From NCBI GenBank assembly GCA_002491225.1, contig DKVN01000041.1, forward strand, positions 9,803 through 40,073: 30,271 bases of DNA, read 5' to 3'. The DNA is from Faecalibacterium sp. UBA7177 (GTDB lineage Bacteria > Bacillota > Clostridia > Oscillospirales > Ruminococcaceae). The translations under genes and the position numbers were made by a program. Positions 21,901 to 30,160 of the stretch are shown here, in pieces. The notes beneath the pieces were generated by a model, which ran no database searches, had not been told where the DNA came from, and was given only the letters and a program-made list of their open reading frames with translations. Position 1 is the stretch's first letter. Each line of letters opens with the position of its first letter.

Positions 21901-22832
21901 TGGCAGAGATGAAAGCGACCCGCGCGGCCTACGGCGAGGCGCTGGCCGAGCTTGGAGCCGAGAACGACAAGTTGGTGGTGCTGGACGCCGACCTCTCCCA
22001 CTCGACCATGACCGCCAAGTTTGCGGACAAGTTCCCCGAGCGGTTTTTCAACGCCGGGATCGCCGAGGCCAACATGGTCTCGATGAGCGCCGGGCTCTCG
22101 ACCATGGGCCTTATTCCCTTTTGCTCGAGCTTTGCCATCTTTGGCACCGGCCGCGCCTACGAGCAGATCCGCAACAGCGTGGGCCACGCCCACTTTAATG
22201 TCAAGATCGCCACCAGCCACGCCGGGGTGACCCTGGGCGAGGACGGCGGCAGCCATCAGGCCTTTGAGGATATCGCCCTGATGCGGGTGATCCCGGGTAT
22301 GACGGTGGTGGTGCCCTGCGACGCGAGCGAGACCAAGCGCGCGGTGCGGGCCCTGGCCGGGATGAACGGCCCGGCCTACCTGCGGCTGGCCCGGCTGGCC
22401 AGCCCGGTGTTTGAGCAGGAGATGCCCTTTACCCTGGGCAAGGCGAACCTGCTGCGGCCCGGCAGGGATGTGGCGGTGTTCGTCTGCGGGCTGATGGTGT
22501 CCAAGGTGCTGGACGCGGCCGAAGTGCTTGCCGCCGAGGGCATCGATGTGGCGGTGATCAATGTGCACACGGTCAAGCCCATCGACGCCGAGTGCGTGCG
22601 GGAGTGGGCGAATCGCTGCAAAAAGGTGCTGACGGTGGAGGAGCACAGCGTCATTGGCGGCCTGGGCGACGCGGTGGCCGACGTGCTGATCGGGCACGGG
22701 GACTTCGCCTTTGAGAAGGTGGGCATTCAGGACCGGTTCGGCCAGAGCGGCAGCCCGGACGACCTGCTCGAAGAGTATGGGCTGAGCACCCGCTGCATCA
22801 CCGAGCGGATCCGGGCGATGGCGAAGCGGTAA
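21900..22832 (+). CDS. Transketolase, C-terminal (pyrimidine-binding) subunit
   Basis: A 310-residue subunit carrying the pyrimidine-binding and C-terminal domains of transketolase. VLDADLSHSTMTAKFADKFPERFFNAGIAEANMVSMSAGLS holds the glutamate (GIAEANM) that activates TPP. SSFAIFGTGRAYEQIRNSV, TSHAGVTLGEDGGSHQAFEDIALMR and ILTVEEHSVIGGLGDAVAD-type regions follow. With the upstream subunit and the divergent transaldolase it completes the sugar-rearranging steps of the non-oxidative pentose phosphate pathway. It resembles the DXS-like half too, but the paired gene and TSHAGVT region fit transketolase. A strong terminator follows. Confidence 0.96.
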   Translation: MAEMKATRAAYGEALAELGAENDKLVVLDADLSHSTMTAKFADKFPERFFNAGIAEANMVSMSAGLSTMGLIPFCSSFAIFGTGRAYEQIRNSVGHAHFNVKIATSHAGVTLGEDGGSHQAFEDIALMRVIPGMTVVVPCDASETKRAVRALAGMNGPAYLRLARLASPVFEQEMPFTLGKANLLRPGRDVAVFVCGLMVSKVLDAAEVLAAEGIDVAVINVHTVKPIDAECVREWANRCKKVLTVEEHSVIGGLGDAVADVLIGHGDFAFEKVGIQDRFGQSGSPDDLLEEYGLSTRCITERIRAMAKR

Positions 22833-22867
22833 ATTGGCATCCGGTTTTGTAATGTAACAGAAGCAGC

Positions 22868-22910
22868 GGCCCGGCCCTCTCCGCGCAGCGGGGAGGGCCG
22901 GGCCTTTTGT
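22868..22910 (+). terminator. Intrinsic terminator of the transketolase operon
   Basis: GGCCCGGCCCTC (22868-22879) pairs with GAGGGCCGGGCC (22893-22904); three more pairs can close the loop. TTTTGT follows. It lies 36 bp after the stop codon and before a convergent gene. Confidence 0.88.
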
Positions 22911-22952
22911 GCGTGCTTGCGCGGGGCAGTTCGCTGCCCTGCGCGGTTTTGT

Positions 22953-23819
22953 TCAGGCAATGGCGAAGCCGCCCGTTTCGTACTGCCAGCGCCCGGCGGC
23001 ATCCCGGGCGGCGGCACAGTCGGTAAAGAAGATGGCCCCGAGGCCGCTGCGCCACTTTTCGGCGGTGAAAAAGAGCGCGTCCTCTCGCTGGGCGCTGCCC
23101 TCGGTGGGGGTCAGCGAGAAGAAGAGGCCGTCCTCCCAATAGAGAGCTTCGGCATCGATGTAGCCCTCGTCGGCCAGCTGCTGCCAGCTGCCGGTGAGCG
23201 GCTGCACCCCGTGCAGCTCGGCAAACCGCCAGGCGGCCGCCGCGCGCTCGGCGGGCTCGGGCAGCAGGGCGGGGTCGATCTCGATGCCAAAATAGGCAAG
23301 GCCGCCGTCGGGGCTGTCCTCGGGGCCGCTGTTGAGGCCGCTGTCCTCGGCCCAGAGGTCCTCAAAAATTTGCAGGGCCAGGCCGCAGCGGTCGTCCTGG
23401 CCGTCGGTGAGGGCGTGGAGTGCGCTCACCTCTGTTAGCTGGGCCGGGTAGCTTTCGAGCACCTCGCCGCCAAACGCGATATTGACCAGCATCCCGTCCT
23501 GCAGGGCGGTGGGCGCGGCGGGTTCGCCGTCCAGCGTGAGCTCGATGTCCTCCCCCACCGTCAGCCGGTAGAGCAGCTCGCCCTCGCCGCCTTGGGCTGC
23601 CAGCAGCAGACTGCCCCCCTCGGCGCCGTCCGCGATGCGGCAGAGGATGGTGGTCTCCTCCGGGCAGGCAGGATCGCTGCCCGGCCCGGCGCTCTCGCCA
23701 GAGGGCCCGGCCGCGCCCGCCCTGGCGGCACAGCCCGCCAGCAGGGCGAGGCAGAGGGCGAGAAAAAGGCTCAGGGCTCGGGCCCGCCGCCTGCGTGGGG
23801 TTTTAGCGTTCGCTCTCAT
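22953..23819 (-). CDS. Lipoprotein of unknown function
   Basis: A 288-residue predicted lipoprotein. A basic N-region (MRANAKTPRRRRARA) is followed by a hydrophobic stretch and the lipobox LLAGC with the cysteine at about 29. A Gly/Ser/Pro-rich linker precedes an acidic extracellular domain rich in Asp and Glu. I do not recognise the fold. Repeated Trp/Phe/Tyr positions in the C-terminal half (YWEDGLFFSLTPTEGSAQREDALFFTAEKWRSGLG) suggest a compact beta-rich domain. The start ATG has AAGGAGG 9 nt before it. It stands between the convergent transketolase operon and the flippase gene on the same strand. It could bind a substrate, but nothing here shows which. Confidence 0.85.
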   Translation of the reverse strand: MRANAKTPRRRRARALSLFLALCLALLAGCAARAGAAGPSGESAGPGSDPACPEETTILCRIADGAEGGSLLLAAQGGEGELLYRLTVGEDIELTLDGEPAAPTALQDGMLVNIAFGGEVLESYPAQLTEVSALHALTDGQDDRCGLALQIFEDLWAEDSGLNSGPEDSPDGGLAYFGIEIDPALLPEPAERAAAAWRFAELHGVQPLTGSWQQLADEGYIDAEALYWEDGLFFSLTPTEGSAQREDALFFTAEKWRSGLGAIFFTDCAAARDAAGRWQYETGGFAIA

Positions 23820-23933
23820 GGCAAAATTCCTCCTTTTTTATCACATCCCGCGCCGGTGTCCGGCGGGCCAAAGTTGCTCTCCTATTCCATACACGCGCCG
23901 GGGCGGCAAAAAATTGCACCGGGGCAAAAGTTT

Positions 23934-23980
23934 CTCCCCGCCCCGCGGTTTTTGCGCGCGGGGCGGGGAGTTGTTTTTTG
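23934..23980. terminator. Hairpin between the flippase and lipoprotein genes
   Basis: CTCCCCGCCCCGCG (23934-23947) pairs with CGCGGGGCGGGGAG (23957-23970), a 14-bp perfect stem. Both flanking genes are on the minus strand, where AAACTTTTGC follows the stem. The better T run (TTGTTTTTTG) is on the plus strand. It probably ends the flippase transcript. Confidence 0.6.
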
Positions 23981-23994
23981 TTGCATCGTCTGTT

Positions 23995-25554
23995 TTATGC
24001 TTCCTGCGCCCGGCCCGCCGCTTTGCGGCCCGCCAGCAACCCGCGCACCTCGTCCCCCAGCCCAAACGGCCAGAGCAGCAGCAGGTAGGCAAGCCCGGTG
24101 CCCGCCGCCCCGCAAACGAGCAGCGCCAGGTCCCCCCGGCCCGCGGCCAGCCGCAGCGCCGCGGTGTGGCCCAAAAACAGCGCCGCAGCGAGGGACAGGC
24201 AGGGCCCCGCCGCCCAGCGCAGCCAGTGGCCCCGCATGCCCGCCGCCCGCAGCATCCGCCGGGTGTTGAGGATGCAGGTGAAGGCGTTGGAGGCGAGCAT
24301 CACGGCCAGAAACCCCGCCATGCCAAACCGGGGCAGCAGGGCCAGCACCCCCGCAATGCGCAGCACCGAATCCCACATGGCGTAGCGAAAGGTGGCCATC
24401 TGCTCCCCCATGCCCTTGAGCACCCCGTCCACCATGCTTTCGAGGTACATAAAGGGCATCGCCGGGCCCAGCACCCGCAGGTAATGCCCCACCTCCTCGC
24501 TGCCGTAGAGCAGCCGCCCCAGCGCGGGGCCGTAGAGGGTGAAGAGCCCTGCCATCAAAATCGAGCCGATGCAGGTGAGCCGGAGCATCCGGCCGATCAG
24601 CCGCTCGAGCGCGCGGGCGCGGCCCTGAATGTGGGCTTCGGTGATCTCGGGCATCAGCAGGGTGGCGAGGGCCGAGAGGAAGGAAAAGGGGAAAAACAGC
24701 ACCGGCATCGCCATGCCCTTGAGCGCCCCGTACTGCGCGACCGCCTGCTCCCGGCTGGCGAGAAAGGGCAGCAGGCAGGCGGGCACCAGCATGTTCTCAG
24801 CGGTCTGCAGGGCGCTGGCCATGCAGCGGCTGCCCTCCACCGGCAGCAGGATCGCCCAGAGCCGCCCCATCGCCCCCCTGGGCAGGGCGGGGCGGGCGGC
24901 GGGATAGGCGGCGCGCCGATCTCGCCGGTAAAACCAGAACATTCCAAGACAGGAGAGGGTCTCGCTGACCGTGTTGCCCACCACCACCGCCGCGCAGGCG
25001 GCCTCGATGCCGCGGCCCGCCGCCGCAGGCAGCAGGGCCATCACGACGCAGATGCGCACCGCCTGCTCGAACATCTGGCTGACCGCGTTGGGCTCGACCC
25101 GCCGCCGGGCGAGGAAGTACCCGCGCAGGGCCGCCGCCATCGCCATAAAGGGCAGGCTCGGGGCCAGCAGCCGCAGGCTGAACGCCGCGCGCGCGTCCCC
25201 CAACCAGTAGCGGGCGGCGGGGGCGGCCAGCAGCGCCTGCAGCCCGGCCGCCGCGCAGCCCAGCCCGAGGCTGAGGGCCAGCACCCGCCGCAGCACCCCC
25301 AGCGCCCCGCCGGGGCGGTTTGCGCTGAGCTCCTCGGCCACCAGCCGGGTGGCGGTGACCGAGATGCCCGCGGTGGCGAGGTTGACCGAGAGGGTGTAGA
25401 GGGTGAAGATCAGCTGGTAGAGGCCCATGCCCTCCGGCCCGATGCGCCCCGCCACCCAGACCCGGAAGAACATGCCCGCAAAGCGCAGCAGCAGGCCGGT
25501 GGCGGTGAGGATCACCGCGTTTTTGAGGTAACTCTGCCCCTTTGCCCCGCCCAT
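23995..25554 (-). CDS. SpoVB/MATE-like polysaccharide flippase family protein
   Basis: A 519-residue integral membrane protein of the MOP superfamily (SpoVB/MurJ/Wzx-like), predicted to move lipid-linked sugars or peptidoglycan precursors across the membrane. It has about 14 membrane segments. The N-terminal SYLKNAVILTATGLLLRFAGMFFRVW, GRIGPEGMGLYQLIFTLYTL and ISVTATRLVAEE are typical of the SpoVB branch. RGYFLARRRVEPNAVSQMFEQAVRI and SSFL-type GSxxxAENMLVPACL regions follow. The start is ATG 25554, with GGGAGG 8 nt upstream; the frame is open for 27 more codons, but those run into spacer. The family is tied to spore cortex synthesis in Bacillus, but vegetative paralogues are common, so the role here is open. 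Confidence 0.92.
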   Translation of the reverse strand: MGGAKGQSYLKNAVILTATGLLLRFAGMFFRVWVAGRIGPEGMGLYQLIFTLYTLSVNLATAGISVTATRLVAEELSANRPGGALGVLRRVLALSLGLGCAAAGLQALLAAPAARYWLGDARAAFSLRLLAPSLPFMAMAAALRGYFLARRRVEPNAVSQMFEQAVRICVVMALLPAAAGRGIEAACAAVVVGNTVSETLSCLGMFWFYRRDRRAAYPAARPALPRGAMGRLWAILLPVEGSRCMASALQTAENMLVPACLLPFLASREQAVAQYGALKGMAMPVLFFPFSFLSALATLLMPEITEAHIQGRARALERLIGRMLRLTCIGSILMAGLFTLYGPALGRLLYGSEEVGHYLRVLGPAMPFMYLESMVDGVLKGMGEQMATFRYAMWDSVLRIAGVLALLPRFGMAGFLAVMLASNAFTCILNTRRMLRAAGMRGHWLRWAAGPCLSLAAALFLGHTAALRLAAGRGDLALLVCGAAGTGLAYLLLLWPFGLGDEVRGLLAGRKAAGRAQEA

Positions 25555-25660
25555 CGGCCGCGCCTCCCTGTTGCGGGCGGCACAGGGCCGCCCGGGCCGG
25601 GGCGGTTTTGGCAGCAGCGTACCAAGCACGCACAAAAAAACCGCCCCTCTCCCATATCCT

Positions 25661-25729
25661 TATGCGGGGGAGGGGTGGGGATATGCGAAGATATGCGAGG
25701 GCAGAGGCGGCGGTATGCGGGGGTATGCA
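25661..25729. repeat. Phased TATGCG repeats between the HAD and flippase genes
   Basis: TATGCG occurs at 25661, 25682, 25692 and 25714, and TATGCA at 25724. The intervals are 21, 10, 22 and 10 bp, close to whole helical turns, so all copies face the same side of the DNA. The stretch lies in the 220-bp spacer upstream of the flippase gene. CCCCTC (25644-25649) can also pair with GAGGGG (25670-25675), and CATATCC (25653-25659) with GGATATG (25679-25685). Confidence 0.6.
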
Positions 25730-25774
25730 GGGACAGGCGGGCACCTCCCGGGGCCGCGGGGCTGCAAACCCCGC

Positions 25775-26425
25775 TCACCCCCGCGCGAGGTATGCTTCGA
25801 CCGCGCGGAGGTTCTCGCCGATGAGCACCGGCTGATAGGGGGCGAAGGCCTCGGCGGGGGTGGTGCCGGTGAGCACGGCGGCAAAGGGCACCGCGGCGGC
25901 CTGGGCGGTTTTGGCGTCCACCAGGCTGTCGCCCACATAGAGCGCCTCGGTTTTGGTCAGCCCAAAGTGCCCGAGCACGCCAAGCAGGCCCTCGGGGTCG
26001 GGCTTTTCGCGGGAGACATCGTCCCCGCCCACGATCTCGTCCAGCAGCGGGCTGGCGCCGAGATGGTCGGCAATGCGCTGGATGGTGCGGTGGGCCTTGG
26101 TGGTGACGATGGCGGTGCGCAGCCCCCGGCCCTTGAGGGCGGTGAGCACCGGCAGCGCGTCCGGGAAAAGGCAGGTGCCGTCGGTCATCACCTGCTCGGC
26201 CTTTTCGTGGAAATAGTCGTCATACCCTTGCGCCTCGGCGGGGTCCGCCACGCCGGTGAGCACCCGGAAGGTCTCGCGCAGGGTCAGGCCGATGGTGCGG
26301 CAGATGGCCTCGGTCTCCTGGGCGGGGTAGCCCAGCTTTTGCAGCGCGTAGTTGGCGCTGGCCACGATGCCGGGGGTGGAATCCCCGAGGGTGTAGTCAA
26401 AGTCAAAGATCACGGCCTTGTACAT
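25775..26425 (-). CDS. HAD-superfamily phosphatase (PpaX/Gph-like)
   Basis: A 216-residue HAD hydrolase of the beta-phosphoglucomutase/phosphoglycolate phosphatase class. Motif I is FDFDYTLGDS (nucleophile D8, general acid D10). A four-helix cap follows (about 15-85). Motif II is TAIVTTKA, motif III has the lysine in SREKPDPEGLLGVL, and motif IV is YVGDSLVDAKTA. The length matches PpaX (pyrophosphatase) and Gph (phosphoglycolate phosphatase), which cannot be separated by motif alone. The start ATG has AGGAG 11 nt upstream. It follows the bile-salt-hydrolase-type gene by 57 bp on the same strand and may be co-transcribed. Confidence 0.92.
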   Translation of the reverse strand: MYKAVIFDFDYTLGDSTPGIVASANYALQKLGYPAQETEAICRTIGLTLRETFRVLTGVADPAEAQGYDDYFHEKAEQVMTDGTCLFPDALPVLTALKGRGLRTAIVTTKAHRTIQRIADHLGASPLLDEIVGGDDVSREKPDPEGLLGVLGHFGLTKTEALYVGDSLVDAKTAQAAAVPFAAVLTGTTPAEAFAPYQPVLIGENLRAVEAYLARG

Positions 26426-26482
26426 GGCGGCGGTTTCTCCTGTTCGTGTTTTTTTTTGGGGGGTGGGCGAGGGCCGCCCGGC

Positions 26483-27475
26483 TCAGTTCTGCCGGGCGAT
26501 CTGCTCCTCGGTAATCGGCGCGTACCGCACCAGCGCCGCGCCGTCGAGGTTTTCGCGGTGCAGCTCAACCGCGGTGATCTGCCGGTTGCCGTAGGTGGTG
26601 TAGTAGTAGATGCCGCGGCTGGCGTTGCAGCAGCAGGTGTAGAGGGTGATCTCCTGCCCGCCGTTTTCCAGCACGCAGCAGCCACGCTGCTGCTCGACCG
26701 CGCCTAAGATGTGAAAAAACTGCCCCACGCTCTCGGCCTCGCCCTCGCCGGAAGCCGAGTTCATCCGCACGAAGGCCGCCCGCACAAAGCGGGACTGGGA
26801 GGAGAGGTCCCCCGGCAGGCCCAGCGCGCCCATGCCGCGGCTGTACTCGGCGAGCGCAAGGCCGGGGGCAAAGGTGTTTGGCGCGGGGCCGGCGGTGAGG
26901 CGGCGGTAGTTGTTGAGGGCGAAGAGCTGCTTATCGAACGAGGGGTTGTTGGCCAGCACCCCCACCGGGTTGTCGTAAATTTTGAGGCCCTCCGGCACCG
27001 ACTCCACCGTCAGCGCGCCGGTTTTGTCCGCAACCAGCCAGTGCAGCTGGGCGGGCGGCAGCGCGGGGGCAAAGGCGAGGTTTCGCAGGTTGAGCCGGGC
27101 CAGCAGCGCCTGCGCCTCGGCGAGGCTGGCGCACTGGCCGAGCAGCCATGGGATCAGCTCCCACTGGGCGATGTTGTCCTTGCCGGGCGCGGGGCCGAAG
27201 TAGGCGGCGCTGCCCACAAAGTTGAGCCCGGCGATGCCGAGCCCCTTTTCGTTGACCGCCTCGTAGTAGAGCGGCAGCGCGGGTTCGCCCTCCGCCGGGG
27301 CCGCGACATGGGCCATGCCGATCATGGCGTAGCGGCGGGCCGGGAGCGCGGCCTCCCGGAACGGGAAGGGGAAGTTGCGCGGGGTGATGACGATCTCGTC
27401 CCCGTAGGAAAACTCATAGTCCAGCGTGCGGCCAAAGTAGAAGTCGCGGGTCTGGTAGGTAGCGGCGGTACACAT
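26483..27475 (-). CDS. bsh: Choloylglycine hydrolase family protein, probable bile salt hydrolase
   Basis: A 330-residue Ntn hydrolase that cleaves a linear amide; in gut bacteria most members deconjugate glycine or taurine from bile salts. The nucleophile is Cys2, exposed after Met removal (MCTAATYQ). R16 and D19 in FGRTLDYE, the conserved NEKGLGIAGLNF block, VLANNPSFDKQLFALNNYR and SRFVRAAFVRMNSA match the known active-site set. N85 in GLNF lies where bile salt hydrolases have Asn and penicillin V acylases have Tyr, so bile salts are favoured. There is no signal peptide, so the enzyme is cytoplasmic. AAGGAGG lies about 7 nt before the ATG. It supports an intestinal habitat. Confidence 0.93.
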   Translation of the reverse strand: MCTAATYQTRDFYFGRTLDYEFSYGDEIVITPRNFPFPFREAALPARRYAMIGMAHVAAPAEGEPALPLYYEAVNEKGLGIAGLNFVGSAAYFGPAPGKDNIAQWELIPWLLGQCASLAEAQALLARLNLRNLAFAPALPPAQLHWLVADKTGALTVESVPEGLKIYDNPVGVLANNPSFDKQLFALNNYRRLTAGPAPNTFAPGLALAEYSRGMGALGLPGDLSSQSRFVRAAFVRMNSASGEGEAESVGQFFHILGAVEQQRGCCVLENGGQEITLYTCCCNASRGIYYYTTYGNRQITAVELHRENLDGAALVRYAPITEEQIARQN

Positions 27476-27518
27476 GGGCGGTTGCCTCCTTTCGCGCAGG
27501 GCAGGTCAGGGGGGTGTG

Positions 27519-27797
27519 TCAAAGGGTCGGGGTGCTCTCGTCCGGGGCCTGCGCGGTTTCCGGCGCGGGAGCTTGGGCGGCGAGCTTTGCCTCAAGGGCA
27601 TCGAGGCGCTTTTTCAGGGCGTCGAGCTCGTCCCCCTGCTCGGCAATGATCACGCTGAAGCCGGTAAGCAGCAGCGCCAGCGGCAGCAGCGGACGCAGGT
27701 AGTGGCCGTTTCCCGCAAAGATCCAGCTGCCCAAAAAGAAGAACAGCAGAAACAGGACGACGAGCCAGGCCGCGAAGATGGAAAAAAAGCGTTTCAT
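27519..27797 (-). CDS. Small membrane protein with C-terminal coiled coil
   Basis: A 92-residue protein of unknown function. Two hydrophobic segments (about 5-27 and 35-50) are separated by a short Gly/His/Tyr loop, so both ends are likely cytoplasmic. The region EQGDELDALKKRLDALEAKLAA (about 53-74) has heptad leucines and is probably a coiled coil. It ends in a Pro/Ala-rich tail. The start ATG has AAGGAGGG upstream. It ends 43 bp before the start of the bile-salt-hydrolase-type gene on the same strand. A structural or scaffolding role is possible; no family is recognised. Confidence 0.75.
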   Translation of the reverse strand: MKRFFSIFAAWLVVLFLLFFFLGSWIFAGNGHYLRPLLPLALLLTGFSVIIAEQGDELDALKKRLDALEAKLAAQAPAPETAQAPDESTPTL

Positions 27798-27813
27798 GAG
27801 AAGCCCTCCTTAT

Positions 27814-27841
27814 TTTACATTTTCAAGTTCTATGTTATACT
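27814..27841 (+). promoter_or_regulatory. Promoter for purine nucleoside phosphorylase
   Basis: TTTACA (27814-27819) and TATACT (27836-27841) are separated by 16 bp, with an extended -10 TG at 27833-27834. The intergenic region is AT-rich and is shared with the divergent small membrane protein gene. Confidence 0.65.
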
Positions 27842-27929
27842 ATAAAAGGCCGATTTGCAAGCCGCCGCGTTAGCGGTGCGGCGGGACGCAGGCGGCCCTT
27901 TCAAAAAAACAGGCAGGAGGCACCATGCG

Positions 27930-28775
27930 ATGAACACACCAACTCCCCTCTCCCCTGCCCCCGCATCCGCCGCGGCGGTACAGCAGGCGGCAGACATTCT
28001 GCGCGAGGCCATCGGCTTTGCGCCCGACGCCGCCATCGTGCTGGGCAGCGGGCTCGGCGGGCTGGCCGACGCGATCGAGGGCCCGGTGTATCTGCCCTAC
28101 GCCGAGCTGCCGGGCTTTGCGGTATCCACCGCGCCGGGCCACGCCGGGCGGTTTGTAGCCGGGCGGCTGGCGGGCAAGCAGGTGCTCTGCATGCAGGGGC
28201 GGCTGCACTTTTACGAGGGCCACCCGATGCAGGCCATCGCGTTTCCGGTGCGGGTGATGAAGGCGGCGGGGGCCAGGGCGCTGATCCTGACCAACGCTGC
28301 CGGTGGGGTAAACGCCGATTTTTCGGTGGGCGATCTGATGGTGATCGAGGATCACATCAACTTTATGGGCCAGAACCCGCTCACCGGCCCCAACGACGAG
28401 GCCATCGGCCCCCGCTTTTGCGATATGAGCACCGCCTACACCCCCGCCCTGCGCACCCTGGCCCACGAGGTGGCCAAAGCGCAGGGGGTGCGTTTGCGGC
28501 AGGGGGTCTACCTCGGCTACATGGGCCCCAGCTACGAGACCCCCGCCGAGATCCGGGCATTTCGGCTGCTGGGGGCCGACGCGGTGGGCATGAGCACGGT
28601 GCCCGAGGCGATCGCGGCGGCCCACTGCGGGCTGCCGGTGCTGGCCATCAGCCTGATCACCAACATGGCGGCCGGGATGGCCGGGAAGCTGAGCGGCGAC
28701 GAGGTGATCGAGACCGCAAACCAAAAGGCGGCGGTGCTGCAAAGGCTGATCACCGGCATCGTGGGCGGGCTGTGA
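27930..28775 (+). CDS. punA: Purine nucleoside phosphorylase (trimeric type)
   Basis: The enzyme cleaves purine nucleosides with phosphate to base and (deoxy)ribose-1-phosphate. The 281 residues match trimeric PNP. VLGSGLGGLAD and GHAGRFVAG bind phosphate, RLHFYEGHPM holds the phosphate-site histidine, and LTNAAGGVN is conserved. YLGYMGPSYETPAEIR carries the purine-binding Glu. SLITNMAAGM holds the Asn typical of 6-oxopurine specificity (inosine, guanosine). The start is ATG 27930, with CAGGAGG at 27914-27920. An ATG-CGA-TGA mini-frame at 27925 overlaps this start. The product ribose-1-phosphate can enter the pentose phosphate genes seen elsewhere in the window. Confidence 0.95.
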   Translation: MNTPTPLSPAPASAAAVQQAADILREAIGFAPDAAIVLGSGLGGLADAIEGPVYLPYAELPGFAVSTAPGHAGRFVAGRLAGKQVLCMQGRLHFYEGHPMQAIAFPVRVMKAAGARALILTNAAGGVNADFSVGDLMVIEDHINFMGQNPLTGPNDEAIGPRFCDMSTAYTPALRTLAHEVAKAQGVRLRQGVYLGYMGPSYETPAEIRAFRLLGADAVGMSTVPEAIAAAHCGLPVLAISLITNMAAGMAGKLSGDEVIETANQKAAVLQRLITGIVGGL

Positions 28776-28871
28776 GGGCTGCGGGGCCGCCCCGCCGGGA
28801 TGGCCGCCCGGCACAAAAGAGCCAATCGTTTCTCATTTAGAACCATCATAAAAAGGAGTGTCGATCCAACC

Positions 28872-29708
28872 ATGAGCGAGTGTACCCATGATTGTGCCAG
28901 CTGCGGCGAAAACTGCCCCAGCCGGAACAAACCAGCCGACTTTCACGAGCCGCCCCACGCTTTGAGCAGCATCAAAAAGGTGGTGGGGGTGGTAAGCGGC
29001 AAGGGCGGCGTTGGCAAAAGCATGACCAGCGCGATGCTGGCTGTTGCGATGCGGCGGCTGGGCTACCGGGTAGGCATCCTGGACGCCGACGTCACCGGCC
29101 CCTCGATCCCCAAGCTGTTTGGCATCCACGGCCGGGCGATGGCCGACGAGCAGGGCTGCTGGCCGATCGCCAGCCGCACCGGCATCGAGGTGATGAGCAT
29201 CAACCTGCTGCTGGACAACGAGGAGGACCCGGTGGTCTGGCGCGGGCCGATCATCGCCGGGGCGGTCAAGCAGTTCTGGCAGGAGGTCATCTGGAAGGAG
29301 GTCGACTTCCTCTTTGTGGACATGCCTCCGGGAACCGGCGACGTGCCGCTGACCGTCTTTCAGACCCTGCCGGTGGACGGCATCGTGGTGGTGACCAGCC
29401 CGCAGGATCTGGTGAGCCTGATCGTGGGCAAGGCGGTCAAGATGGCCGAGATGATGAACATCCCCATCCTGGGCCTTGTGGAGAACATGAGCTGGCTGGC
29501 CTGCCCGGACTGCGGCAAAAAGATCCCGCTGTTTGGCGAGAGCCATGTGGAGGAGATCGCGGCAAAGCACGGCCTGCCGGTGCTGGCCAAAATGCCGCTG
29601 GACCCGCGGCTGGCCGCCCTGGCCGATGCGGGCGCGATTGAGCAGTACGCCGGGGCTGATCTTGACGGCGCGGCCGCCGCCGTGGCCGCCCTGCTGCCGA
29701 AGGAGTGA
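28872..29708 (+). CDS. Mrp/NBP35-family Fe-S cluster carrier ATPase
   Basis: A 278-residue P-loop protein that holds and transfers iron-sulfur clusters to target apoproteins in the cytoplasm. The N-terminal MSECTHDCASCGENCPSR supplies four cysteines (C4, C8, C11, C15), a ferredoxin-like patch seen in clostridial Mrp proteins. The deviant Walker A is GKGGVGKS, followed by GILDADVTGPSIPKLFG and FLFVDMPPGTGDVPLTV. The bridging-cluster CPDC motif is in SWLACPDCGKKIPLFG. The length is normal. The start is ATG 28872, with AAAAGGAGTG 11 nt upstream. It is followed within 6 bp by mscL, so the two are co-transcribed. Confidence 0.95.
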   Translation: MSECTHDCASCGENCPSRNKPADFHEPPHALSSIKKVVGVVSGKGGVGKSMTSAMLAVAMRRLGYRVGILDADVTGPSIPKLFGIHGRAMADEQGCWPIASRTGIEVMSINLLLDNEEDPVVWRGPIIAGAVKQFWQEVIWKEVDFLFVDMPPGTGDVPLTVFQTLPVDGIVVVTSPQDLVSLIVGKAVKMAEMMNIPILGLVENMSWLACPDCGKKIPLFGESHVEEIAAKHGLPVLAKMPLDPRLAALADAGAIEQYAGADLDGAAAAVAALLPKE

Positions 29709-29713
29709 GCGTG

Positions 29714-30124
29714 ATGAAAAAGTTTTTGGCCGAATTTAAGGAATTTGCCATGCGCGGCAACGTGATGGACATGGCTGTCGGCGTTGTGGTGGGCGGCGCG
29801 TTCAGCAAGATCGTTTCGAGCCTGGTCAACGACCTGGTGATGCCGCTGCTGGGGCTGGTGATCGGCAAGATCAACTTTGCCAGCCTGGCCGTGACCTTCC
29901 CGCCCGCGCGGGAGGGGGCCGACCCGGTGGTGCTGGCCTACGGCAATTTTTTGCAGACCGTGTTTGAGTTTTTGCTGATCGCGCTCTGCGTCTTTTGCGC
30001 GGTGCGGCTGATCAACAAGTTCAGCCACAAAAAAGAGGAGCCCGCCCCCGAGCCCCCCAAGGGCCCCACCAGCGAAGAGCTGCTGGCGGAGATTCGGGAT
30101 CTGCTGAAAGAGAACGCGAAGTGA
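29714..30124 (+). CDS. mscL: Large-conductance mechanosensitive channel
   Basis: MscL opens under membrane tension to release solutes during hypo-osmotic shock. The 136-residue protein starts MKKFLAEFKEFAMRGNVMDMAVGVVVGGAFSKIV, with an N-terminal amphipathic helix and the first, Gly/Ala-rich pore helix. A periplasmic loop is followed by the second membrane helix (FLQTVFEFLLIALCVFCAVRLI), then a charged Pro-rich linker and a C-terminal helix (TSEELLAEIRDLLKENA) that forms the cytoplasmic bundle. The preferred start is ATG 29714: AAGGAG at the end of the Mrp gene lies 9 nt before it. GTG 29705 is an in-frame alternative. A strong terminator follows. Confidence 0.96.
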   Translation: MKKFLAEFKEFAMRGNVMDMAVGVVVGGAFSKIVSSLVNDLVMPLLGLVIGKINFASLAVTFPPAREGADPVVLAYGNFLQTVFEFLLIALCVFCAVRLINKFSHKKEEPAPEPPKGPTSEELLAEIRDLLKENAK

Positions 30125-30160
30125 GAGGGTTTTCCTGAAAACGCGGGCTGCATCAATGGC

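Noticed and set aside
23635..25824. Very long plus-strand open frame across the lipoprotein start and flippase gene
   Set aside because: The translation is rich in Gln, His, Pro and Arg with no domain, and it crosses two minus-strand genes and their spacers. It is typical of antisense frames at this GC content.
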